Below are positions 17,525-25,745 of a DNA stretch of 64,000 nt, piece by piece. The notes under the pieces were generated by a model. That model was not told the DNA's origin and did not search any database. It saw only the letters and a list, made by a program, of their open reading frames with translations. How positions within the stretch are numbered: position 1 is the stretch's first letter; each line of letters begins with the position of its first letter. This stretch comes from Bin80 sp026708685 (GTDB taxonomy: Bacteria > Bacteroidota > Rhodothermia > Rhodothermales > Bin80): the NCBI GenBank assembly GCA_965200955.1, contig OZ241742.1:3038001-3102000 (forward strand), read 5' to 3'. The position numbers and the translations under genes are program-made.

Positions 17525-19507
17525 ATGAATTTTCACTGGTGCTCCTGCTTGATTGGAGCGATCATGCTGACTTCTACCGCCTTCGCGCAAGACATCATTC
17601 TTGCAGACATTGACGGAGAACCCTTGACGCTTGAAGAATTTGAACAGGAATACTCTAAAGCCATTGGTAGCCGAACTGAAGCGGCCGATGATTCTCTTGC
17701 AGAGTACGCTGATTATTTAGAGCGTTATGTGAACTTTAAGATTAAACTCATGGAAGCACATGATGCTGGATACTTTGAGGACAGTGAACTTCTATCCGAA
17801 ATCAACAGCTACCGGACCTCCTTTGCCAAGCCTTACCTGATGGATAATGCTGTCATCAATCCTATGGTTGAAGACTTGTTTCAGAGACGACAGGAGTTTA
17901 TTCATGCAAGCCATCTGATGATGACACTGACAAACGATTCTTCTCCCGAAGACACACTCTATGCGTGGGAAAAAATTTCCTCATTGCAGGATTCTTTGGC
18001 GGCTGGAGTTTCGTTTGGAGATCTGGCCTTTCGTCACTCGGAAGATCCATCAGCGAGCAGTTCCAATGCACTGCAGGGATTTCGTGGAAATCTGGGGTGG
18101 TTTACGGGGGGACAAATGATTCAGGCTTTTGAGGATGCTGCCTATTCAACAGCAGTAGGAGAGACTTCAGACATCGTTCGAAGTGCCTATGGATACCATC
18201 TCATTCAAGTTCATGACCGTGAACCGACTCTGCCTGCCCGTCAGGCATCGCATATCATGATTCGGTTTTCGGGTGACACGCCTGATGACTCTCTACGCAC
18301 CCGTGCCAAAATAGATAGCCTAAAGTCATTAATTGATTCGGGGACATCCTTTGAAGAAATTGCAATGGCCCACTCTGAAGATCCAGGTTCTGCCGATCTC
18401 GGAGGCAGCCTTTCTGGGCTCATTGAGCACCATAATCGAAACATTGATCGTACGTTTCATGATGCTCTGTTTGCATTGGACTCTCTTGGACAGGTCTCGA
18501 ATGTCGTTGAGACCCCGTTTGGGTTGCATCTGATCCGGTATGATGAGGCATCCGTGCTTCCGACGTTTGATCAGGAATATGAACGACTATCACGACTGGT
18601 TCAATCACTTCCTCGAATCAAAACTGCAGAGTCCGAACTTGAAAAATTTCTTCGTACACTCTATATCAGTTCTGTAGATACCCTGGAACTTGCACGCCTT
18701 GTAGAAGAGATACCGCCCGATTCATTAAAGGCACAGTTTGCTCTGATTGAGCCAACGGATCCCACCGCTTCACTGATCACCCTTGCGGATTCAGTGTACA
18801 CATTCCAGCAGTTTGCACGCTTTGTTTCAGACCAACTCATTCCCGTTAGTACGGGAATGACCTCCACAGATCTGGCCCTTGAGTATGCAGATGCATTCCT
18901 GAACGATCGTGTGGTTTTTTATCACTCGTTTGAATTGGAGAAGTCTGATGCGGAATTTCAGCAGATCATGGATGAATTTCGGGATGGACTGGCTCTGTTT
19001 GCCATTATGGAAGATTCCGTTTGGAACGCATCTTCTGAAGACTCTCTTGCATTACTTCAGCATTATGAAGAATATACAGAAGAGTATCAGTGGCCAGACC
19101 GCTTCCGCCTGATTGAGGTTTCTGGATCACCTGATTCACTTCTGACCGAAGCTATTGAATTTCTCACATCGGCAAGTATGGCTGATCTACAACGCGCCAT
19201 CAATTCGGATTCAACATGGACCCTAAGAGTGGATACCGTGCTGGTGGCTGATTCTACCAACAGCATTTATGACCGAGCGACAGGCCTTGCACTTGGTGAA
19301 CATACCGAAATTCTATCCGACCGAGCCCGAAGACTTTTCCTGTATGTTGATGGCATGGAGCCTGCAAGATTGAAGACGTTTGAGGAAGCGAAAACTGAGG
19401 TCATGTCTGAAATTCAAATCTTGCTTGAAGAAGACTTCCATCAACGACTCCGTTCAAAGTTTAAGGTGACCACCTTTCCTGAACGCCTTGAATACGCATT
19501 TCAATAA
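17525..19507 (+). CDS. Periplasmic peptidyl-prolyl isomerase, SurA/PpiC-like with two parvulin domains
   Basis: 660 residues. It has an N-terminal signal peptide (MNFHWCSCLIGAIMLTSTAFA, cleavage after TAFA), then a SurA-like helical N-domain. Two parvulin repeats follow: about 126-234 (HASHLMMTL ... GYHLIQVHD) and about 238-342 (QASHIMIRFSG ... GLHLIRYDE), each with the HSEDP and G.LGWF/GGSL features of PpiC domains. A long acidic alpha-helical C-terminal region then runs to the end. It probably chaperones outer-membrane proteins in the periplasm. It is the first of three SurA-type genes in a row; the next start overlaps its stop by 1 bp. Confidence 0.88.
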   Translation: MNFHWCSCLIGAIMLTSTAFAQDIILADIDGEPLTLEEFEQEYSKAIGSRTEAADDSLAEYADYLERYVNFKIKLMEAHDAGYFEDSELLSEINSYRTSFAKPYLMDNAVINPMVEDLFQRRQEFIHASHLMMTLTNDSSPEDTLYAWEKISSLQDSLAAGVSFGDLAFRHSEDPSASSSNALQGFRGNLGWFTGGQMIQAFEDAAYSTAVGETSDIVRSAYGYHLIQVHDREPTLPARQASHIMIRFSGDTPDDSLRTRAKIDSLKSLIDSGTSFEEIAMAHSEDPGSADLGGSLSGLIEHHNRNIDRTFHDALFALDSLGQVSNVVETPFGLHLIRYDEASVLPTFDQEYERLSRLVQSLPRIKTAESELEKFLRTLYISSVDTLELARLVEEIPPDSLKAQFALIEPTDPTASLITLADSVYTFQQFARFVSDQLIPVSTGMTSTDLALEYADAFLNDRVVFYHSFELEKSDAEFQQIMDEFRDGLALFAIMEDSVWNASSEDSLALLQHYEEYTEEYQWPDRFRLIEVSGSPDSLLTEAIEFLTSASMADLQRAINSDSTWTLRVDTVLVADSTNSIYDRATGLALGEHTEILSDRARRLFLYVDGMEPARLKTFEEAKTEVMSEIQILLEEDFHQRLRSKFKVTTFPERLEYAFQ

Positions 19508-20346
19508 TGGCTTGGAAGCTCGGGATTGGAACCCTATTACTGAGCATCATTGGATGTCATTCCCCTGAGCCGTCCAACGAATTTGTCGCCCGAGTTGGGG
19601 ATAGTTACCTCCTTCAATCGGATCTTGATTCTAACCTTGAAATTGTTCCTAATCATGTGGATTCCATTCAAGCCAGAGACGATGTTATCGATCAGTGGAT
19701 CAGTCGCGAACTTCTGTATCAGGAGGCACTTCGGCAAGATCTTGGGGATCAACAGGATATTCAGCGTCGTCTCCTTGAAAATTCCCGTACGATACTCATA
19801 GATGCCATGATTTCTGAGTATAACCGTCATGCCGAAAACGAGCTCACACAGGATGCAATTGCTCAGTATTATGAATCCTACAAGGTTCACTTTCGCTTTC
19901 TTGGACCCTTCGTTCGAATCCGATACCTGCGTCATTCTATCCAAGATACACTCTTGACAGCTTTGGAAATGCTCCGCCAGTCTTCCGTTAACGATTCGAC
20001 CTTTATGGTCATGTTGGAGCGATTCAGTTCATCCCCTGCGGATGATCTTCAAATGAACCAGAACTATCTTCTTGAAAACAATCTCTTTCTTCATCTGCCC
20101 GAACTCAGTAGTACCTTGCGATCTACTGCACCAGGAAGTCTTCCCCAGATTCTTTTGGCCGACTCCGTTTATCATCTTTTGCATGTCATTGACAGGAGCC
20201 CGCCCGATTCAATCCCCGAATTATCCTGGATTGAGGGGTTTATCCGTGAGCAGTTAGAGATACGCCTACGAACCCAACATTACAATCGTAACATCCAGAG
20301 GCTTCGAGTGGAGGCAGAATTTCGTGATGAGATTGAAATCCGATAA
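19507..20346 (+). CDS. SurA-like lipoprotein with degenerate PPIase region
   Basis: 279 residues. The N-terminus MAWKLGIGTLLLSIIGC has a lipobox (SIIGC), so it is predicted to be a lipoprotein of the inner face of the outer membrane or of the inner membrane. A SurA N-domain-like helical region (VARVGDSYLLQSDLDSNLE ... DQWISRELLYQEALRQDL) is followed by a stretch corresponding to a parvulin fold. That stretch lacks the clear HSEDP/GG motifs seen in its neighbours, so catalysis is doubtful. It sits between two full SurA-like genes and probably works with them. The stop is followed 81 bp later by the third gene. Confidence 0.72.
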   Translation: MAWKLGIGTLLLSIIGCHSPEPSNEFVARVGDSYLLQSDLDSNLEIVPNHVDSIQARDDVIDQWISRELLYQEALRQDLGDQQDIQRRLLENSRTILIDAMISEYNRHAENELTQDAIAQYYESYKVHFRFLGPFVRIRYLRHSIQDTLLTALEMLRQSSVNDSTFMVMLERFSSSPADDLQMNQNYLLENNLFLHLPELSSTLRSTAPGSLPQILLADSVYHLLHVIDRSPPDSIPELSWIEGFIREQLEIRLRTQHYNRNIQRLRVEAEFRDEIEIR

Positions 20347-20427
20347 AATGCCCCCAGTGAGCACACGAACTCTTTCAGCTCCTGACGGATACTCCCTACT
20401 GACTTCCTATTTCCTTTTGTGAATCCC

Positions 20428-21804
20428 ATGCCAATCCTTTTTCGAGTTCTTTCATCACTTGGTTTAACTGCCCTACTCCTCGTGTCTCAGACCTCTCTGG
20501 CATCTCAGCAGAGCGTGATTGATGAGATTGTTGCCATCGTTGGGGAAAATAAAATTCTGCTCCGCTCCGAAATTGACGGAATTGTATCAAGTATCACGGA
20601 ACAGCGAGACATAGAGTATAGCGATGAACTCTGGTATCAAACCCTTCAGCAGCTCATTGACCAAGAAGTACTCGCTGAGCATGCACGCCGAGATACCAAT
20701 ATCGTGATTACCGATGATCAGGTCAATCAAGCTCTTGATCAGCGCATTGAAATCATGTCCCAGCAACTGGGAGGTGAAAATCGTCTGGAAGAAATTTACG
20801 GACAAAGTGTGATCCAGATTCGTGCAGATCTTCGGGATGAAGTCAGAGACCGTCTGCTCGCCGATCAGTTTCAAAGCACCAAATTGCGAAGTCTGAAAGT
20901 CACGCCCACTGAAGTACGTGAATGGTTTGCCCAATTCCCTGCCGACTCCCTGCCAGTCCTCCCCCCCATCGTGCGGGTTGCACATATCGTGAAGTACCCT
21001 GAAATTTTACCCGAGGCCAGAGAGGAAGCACTGGAAATCATTACCGCCATCCGTGATTCCATTGTCGTCGGTGGAAGCACACTTGAAGACATGGCAACCC
21101 GCTATTCCGAAGATACTGGATCCATTCAGACGCAGGGGCGATACCAGAGCATGCTCTTGGGAGATCTTGTTCCCGAATTTGCTGCCATTGCGGCACGAAT
21201 TGAACTTGGTGAACTGTCTCAGCCATTCCAAAGCCCCTTTGGCTTCCATATCCTGCGGGTCAATGAACGCATTGGCGATGTCATTGATTTTAGTCATGTG
21301 CTGATCAATATTGACCGCTCCCGATCAGATCCAACCGATGCCATAGAACTATTGTCCATGCTTCGGGACTCGATTGTCACTTACGAACTCCCCTTTGAAC
21401 TCATGGCAACCCGGCATTCCGAAGAGGAATCCTCCTCTGAAATTGGTGGACGGGTTGTGGATCCGAATTCTGGAGAGCGTGACCTATTTGTGGATGCTCT
21501 TGGAGTGGACTGGAAAACAACTACGGATACCCTAGAGGTTGGCGAAGTGAGCCACCCTGCCGAAGTCACCCTGCTTGACGGGAATTTAGCGTGGCATATC
21601 ATTCTCCTTCAACGAAAAGTACCCACCCATCGCATTAACATAGAAACCGATTATTCTCGTATTGAAGCCTTGGCACTGGACAATAAACGATCCCTGGAAA
21701 TTCGGAGATGGCTGGATATTCTGCGAGAGGATGTATTTATAGAACTGCGTGGTAAAGCCCTCGAAATCCATACTGTCCTTGGAAATATTACCGCGGAGAT
21801 CTAG
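20428..21804 (+). CDS. surA: SurA-type periplasmic peptidyl-prolyl isomerase
   Basis: 458 residues from ATG 20428; a GTG 9 bp earlier is also possible. The signal peptide is MPILFRVLSSLGLTALLLVS and ends near TSLAS. The SurA N-domain reads VIDEIVAIVGENKILLRSEI. Two parvulin domains follow, about 175-285 (VRVAHIVKYPE ... GFHILRVNE) and 289-390 (FSHVLINI ... WHIILLQRK), with ATRYSED and ATRHSEEE motifs. It guides unfolded outer-membrane proteins. The organisation and length match SurA (428 aa in Escherichia coli). The downstream moxR starts 4 bp after its stop. Confidence 0.88.
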   Translation: MPILFRVLSSLGLTALLLVSQTSLASQQSVIDEIVAIVGENKILLRSEIDGIVSSITEQRDIEYSDELWYQTLQQLIDQEVLAEHARRDTNIVITDDQVNQALDQRIEIMSQQLGGENRLEEIYGQSVIQIRADLRDEVRDRLLADQFQSTKLRSLKVTPTEVREWFAQFPADSLPVLPPIVRVAHIVKYPEILPEAREEALEIITAIRDSIVVGGSTLEDMATRYSEDTGSIQTQGRYQSMLLGDLVPEFAAIAARIELGELSQPFQSPFGFHILRVNERIGDVIDFSHVLINIDRSRSDPTDAIELLSMLRDSIVTYELPFELMATRHSEEESSSEIGGRVVDPNSGERDLFVDALGVDWKTTTDTLEVGEVSHPAEVTLLDGNLAWHIILLQRKVPTHRINIETDYSRIEALALDNKRSLEIRRWLDILREDVFIELRGKALEIHTVLGNITAEI

Positions 21805-21808
21805 ATCC

Positions 21809-22819
21809 ATGCCTACTATCCTGCCCAATGAACAGGAGGTATCTGCTGCCCTTGCCGATGCGTTACCTCCCGCATGCCAACGCCTTGAATCTGAAATCTC
21901 CAAGATCATTATAGGCCAACAGGACATCGTTCGTAGCATTATCGTCGGTCTTCTATCTCAGGGACATATTTTGCTGATTGGGGTTCCTGGACTTGCTAAA
22001 ACACTCCTGATTCGTACCTTGGCCGATGCATTGGCACTCGATTTTACTCGGATTCAATTTACTCCTGACCTGATGCCCGGTGATATCACGGGCACGGAAA
22101 TCATTGAAGAAGACAAACGAACAGGTGGACGAGCGTTTCGGTTTGTCAAAGGTCCTATTTTTGCAAATATTGTCCTGGCAGATGAAATCAACCGTACTCC
22201 TCCAAAAACACAGGCTGCCCTTCTTGAGGCCATGCAAGAGCACCGCGTCACGGCGGGCGGACATACCTTTGAGCTGGACGAGCCTTTTTTTGTGTTAGCC
22301 ACTCAAAACCCGATTGAGCAGGAAGGAACCTATCCTCTGCCGGAGGCGCAGCTGGATCGATTCATGTTAAATTTATGGCTAGACTATCCAACCTTTGACG
22401 ACGAGGTGGAAGTCGTACGATCCACCACGACTGGACAGATCACCCATATTGAGCCTGCCATGTCACAAAGCGAACTCCTCAACTTTCAGAAGCTGGTACG
22501 ACATCTGCCCGTGGCCAATAATGTGATTGAATATGCCGTTCGCCTTGTGACCAGCACCCGCCCTCATCAAGATGATACCCCTCTATTTGTCAATGAGTAT
22601 ATTGCCTATGGAGCTGGGCCTCGTGCATCTCAATATCTGATCCTCGGTGCCAAAGCTCTCGCAGCCATTGATGGACGATTTACTCCTCTGATCAGTGACG
22701 TTCAACAGATGGCTATATCGGTACTACGCCATCGGGTCATTGCGAACTTCAATGCCGAAGCCGACGGCATTACGGTACAGGATTTGATCCAACGAATCTT
22801 AGACGCGGTGCCTACGTAA
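21809..22819 (+). CDS. MoxR-family AAA+ ATPase
   Basis: 336 residues from ATG 21809 (MPTILPNEQEVS). MoxR ATPases are AAA+ chaperones that mature or insert partner proteins, often with a VWA-domain partner. Walker A is GVPGLAKTLLI, Walker B is IVLADEINRTPPKTQAALLEAM, and the sensor region FFVLATQNPIEQEGTYPLPEAQLDRF is typical. The usual DUF58 and VWA partners are not next to it here; instead it follows three SurA-like genes, and a transporter follows it. The product's substrate cannot be predicted. Confidence 0.93.
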   Translation: MPTILPNEQEVSAALADALPPACQRLESEISKIIIGQQDIVRSIIVGLLSQGHILLIGVPGLAKTLLIRTLADALALDFTRIQFTPDLMPGDITGTEIIEEDKRTGGRAFRFVKGPIFANIVLADEINRTPPKTQAALLEAMQEHRVTAGGHTFELDEPFFVLATQNPIEQEGTYPLPEAQLDRFMLNLWLDYPTFDDEVEVVRSTTTGQITHIEPAMSQSELLNFQKLVRHLPVANNVIEYAVRLVTSTRPHQDDTPLFVNEYIAYGAGPRASQYLILGAKALAAIDGRFTPLISDVQQMAISVLRHRVIANFNAEADGITVQDLIQRILDAVPT

Positions 22820-22891
22820 AGTCCGTGCACACCCCGTTGTATCTGGGTCGTTGATCTTTCCCTCTTATCACCGATACGGAGCAGATTGCAG

Positions 22892-23863
22892 ATGAATGAT
22901 CTCAATGTGCACAGCACAAAATACCGTCTACATTCACTGAGTCGTCTCTTTCAGCAGAACGATTCAGCATCATCGGTCTTTACGGTAGGACTGGCATATA
23001 TGCTTGTGGCCGTGATGTTTTTCAGTGTGATGTCGGTTCTGGCAAAACTCGTTTCGCCTACCATTCCTACTGGACAGATTGTGTTTGTGCGGGCTTGTGT
23101 GGGAAGTCTGCTGGCCTACTGGGGCGTTCGACTGGCTGGTGTTCATTTGTGGGGAGTCAACAAAAAACTCCTCTGGTTTCGGGGAATCGCTGGATTTGGG
23201 TCGCTGATGTGTTTCTTCTATACCCTGATTGCCCTACCACTGGCAGAAGCCACCATCCTTTTTTATACTTCCCCCTGTCTGGCTGCCATCATTGCAACGA
23301 TTACCCTGCGTGAGAGGATGACCTGGGGGATTGGCATGGGTTTTCTGGTTTGTATTGTGGGGGTGTTCTTTGTGATTCAACCCGAATTTATTTTTAATGT
23401 CAAGCAATTGGATGTTCTGTCGGTGATTGTTGGGCTCACTGGTGCTCTCATGGCAGGGCTTGCGTTCGTATCGGTTCGAAAGTTGCGTCAGACAGATCAC
23501 GAGATGGTGATTATCTTCTATTTTTCATTCATCTCCATTTTTGCCTCCATCCCGTTTGTTGCCGTTGATTATGCCCTTCCCTCTCCCATAGAATGGTGCT
23601 TTCTGATTGGGATTGGTGTCTTCACCCATGCAGCCCAAATTTTCCTAACAAAAAGCCTGCATCGTGTTGAGACATCTCGGGCCATGGGGGTCAGTTATAT
23701 TCAGATTCTCTTTGCCTCAGGATGGGGCATTTTAATTTTCGGGGAATTTCCGAATGTTCTATCCATCATTGGAATGATCTTGATCATTGTTGGCAGTCTC
23801 TTGGCTGCCCACCGCAGAACATCTACACATCCAGATCGTCCGCATTCCGTGCATTCTCCATGA
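22892..23863 (+). CDS. EamA/DMT-superfamily membrane transporter
   Basis: 323 residues from ATG 22892 (a TTG 6 bp earlier is in frame). I count ten hydrophobic segments in two EamA halves, roughly residues 32-165 and 175-310. Characteristic features include PLAEATILFYTSPCLAAIIATITLRE and the second-half equivalent ending IFGEFPNVLSIIGMILIIVGSLLA. Such proteins export or import small metabolites, but the substrate cannot be told. A His/Arg/Thr tail follows the last helix. Its last 41 bp overlap the convergent parE. Confidence 0.88.
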   Translation: MNDLNVHSTKYRLHSLSRLFQQNDSASSVFTVGLAYMLVAVMFFSVMSVLAKLVSPTIPTGQIVFVRACVGSLLAYWGVRLAGVHLWGVNKKLLWFRGIAGFGSLMCFFYTLIALPLAEATILFYTSPCLAAIIATITLRERMTWGIGMGFLVCIVGVFFVIQPEFIFNVKQLDVLSVIVGLTGALMAGLAFVSVRKLRQTDHEMVIIFYFSFISIFASIPFVAVDYALPSPIEWCFLIGIGVFTHAAQIFLTKSLHRVETSRAMGVSYIQILFASGWGILIFGEFPNVLSIIGMILIIVGSLLAAHRRTSTHPDRPHSVHSP

Positions 23864-25745
23864 TAAAGCGATATCGAACAGAGGCATCGCGTCCCATGAG
23901 ACCGGCAATGGTATGTTCAGCCTTGGTTTTTTCTGGGATCGTGACTTGAAGAATCCTCCTCTTAGCTGGATCCAGTGTGGTCTCTTTCAGCGTCTGTGGC
24001 ATCATCTCTCCCAGACCCTTGAAGCGTTGAACATCAATTTTGATACGAGCATTTTTTCGCCGTAACCGTTTTTCGATTCGGGTCTTTTCTGCATCATCCA
24101 ACGCCCAGTAGGTTTGTTTGCCAGCGTCCAGGCGATACAGCGGAGGTTCAGCGATAAAGATATGCCCGAGGTCAATCAGTGGTCGCATGTATCGGTAGAA
24201 AAACGTCAGCATTAAGGTCGCGATGTGATGTCCATCAGAATCGGCATCCATCAATAGGATCACCTTGTGATAGCGCAGTTTTTCTGGCTCCAGATTGGTA
24301 CCCATCCCACATCCAAGTGCCTGAACCACGTTGGAGAGTTCGGTATTGTTGCGGAGCTTATTCGCAGTGGCCTGTTCTGCATTCAAGACTTTGCCTCTCA
24401 AAGGCAGGACGGCTTGAGTTTTTCGATCTCTTCCCTGCTTTGCGGATCCACCTGCAGAATCACCCTCAACAATAAAAAGTTCACCCTCTGCAGGATCCAT
24501 TGATGAGCAATCTGCCAATTTTCCAGGAAGGGTGAGCCGTCGTCTCTGGCGTGCCTTAGACCGAACAGACTTTGCAGCTGCACGGCTTGCATGTCGAGCA
24601 CGGGCCGATTGTAATACCCGGGCACCGATGGCATCACTCGCCGATGGATGGGTATTCAAAAACTGCTCCAGTGCAATTCGAACCGTACTATTGACCAATG
24701 ATCGGGCGGATGGATTGTTGAGTTTATCCTTGGTTTGCCCCTGAAACTGAGGATCCGACATAAACATGTTGATCACCCCAAAAAGCCCCTCACGAATATC
24801 GTCAGAGGTAACATCCAGTCCCCGTGGGATCACATCATGGGTATCCATCCACGATCGGACAGCCATCCGCACGGCATCCTTAAACCCCTGCTCATGGGTT
24901 CCTCCATCGTGCGTTGGAATTCCGTTCACATAGGACTTAATGCATTCCCGTGTTGATTCTGTCCACTGGAGAGCGATTTCAATACGTGTAGCGTCTTCAA
25001 GGGTATCCTGCAGAATCGAAAAGACTTCTGGGTGCACCGCGGGCGTCTTGCTTTCTTGAATCAAGTGTCCGAGGTAATCTACAATTCCCCCTTCATGCAT
25101 ATACTCAATCTCTTCACGAGTGGATTCATCCCGAAAGAGAATGCGCAATCCGCGATTGAGGTAGGATTTAATTTCGAGCTGCTCCTGTATACGTTTTGTA
25201 TCAAACTCGGTAGATTCAAAGATTTCAGGGTCTGGAGCAAAATAAATACTAGTTCCCGTTGACCTAGTGCGTTTGTCGAGATCTTTCAGTTTGGTCACTG
25301 GCTGTCCGCGCTGGAACCGCTGCTCATAGGTCGTACCCCCCCGTCGGACCTGGGCTATGAGTTCCACCGATAAGGCATTGACGACAGAAGCCCCTACCCC
25401 ATGCAAACCACCCGAGGTGATATACTGATCTCCCTCAAATTTTCCCCCAGAGTGCAGCGTGGTGAGAATCACCTCAAGAGCTGGAATTTTTTTCTTAGGA
25501 TGAGGATCTACTGGAATCCCGCGTCCATTATCCTGAACCGTGACACTTTTTCTGTCTTTATGGAGCGTGACCTGAATGCAATCAGCATAGCCGTTGACGG
25601 CTTCATCCACGCCGTTATCAACAATCTCCCAAAGTAAATGATGGAGTCCCGGTTTGCCTGTCCCACCGATATACATACCAGGACGTTTACGGACGGCCTC
25701 CAATCCTTCCAGAACAATAATATCTGCTCCTGAATATGAACTCAT
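23823..25745 (-). CDS. parE: DNA topoisomerase IV subunit B (ParE-type; gyrase B family)
   Basis: 640 residues. It is the ATPase half of a type IIA topoisomerase that decatenates daughter chromosomes. The GHKL ATPase motifs are EIVDNGVDEA, VQDNGRGIPV and GGLHGVGASVVNALS. The TOPRIM region shows IVEGDSAGGSAKQGRDR, LPLRGKVLNAE and LMDADSDGHHI. Length and the absence of a gyrase-specific insert fit ParE. Its ATG overlaps the parC stop (ATGA), so the two subunits are coupled, with parC first. Whether gyrase genes exist elsewhere cannot be seen, so gyrB is the alternative name. Confidence 0.88.
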   Translation of the reverse strand: MSSYSGADIIVLEGLEAVRKRPGMYIGGTGKPGLHHLLWEIVDNGVDEAVNGYADCIQVTLHKDRKSVTVQDNGRGIPVDPHPKKKIPALEVILTTLHSGGKFEGDQYITSGGLHGVGASVVNALSVELIAQVRRGGTTYEQRFQRGQPVTKLKDLDKRTRSTGTSIYFAPDPEIFESTEFDTKRIQEQLEIKSYLNRGLRILFRDESTREEIEYMHEGGIVDYLGHLIQESKTPAVHPEVFSILQDTLEDATRIEIALQWTESTRECIKSYVNGIPTHDGGTHEQGFKDAVRMAVRSWMDTHDVIPRGLDVTSDDIREGLFGVINMFMSDPQFQGQTKDKLNNPSARSLVNSTVRIALEQFLNTHPSASDAIGARVLQSARARHASRAAAKSVRSKARQRRRLTLPGKLADCSSMDPAEGELFIVEGDSAGGSAKQGRDRKTQAVLPLRGKVLNAEQATANKLRNNTELSNVVQALGCGMGTNLEPEKLRYHKVILLMDADSDGHHIATLMLTFFYRYMRPLIDLGHIFIAEPPLYRLDAGKQTYWALDDAEKTRIEKRLRRKNARIKIDVQRFKGLGEMMPQTLKETTLDPAKRRILQVTIPEKTKAEHTIAGLMGRDASVRYRFIMENARNADDLDV

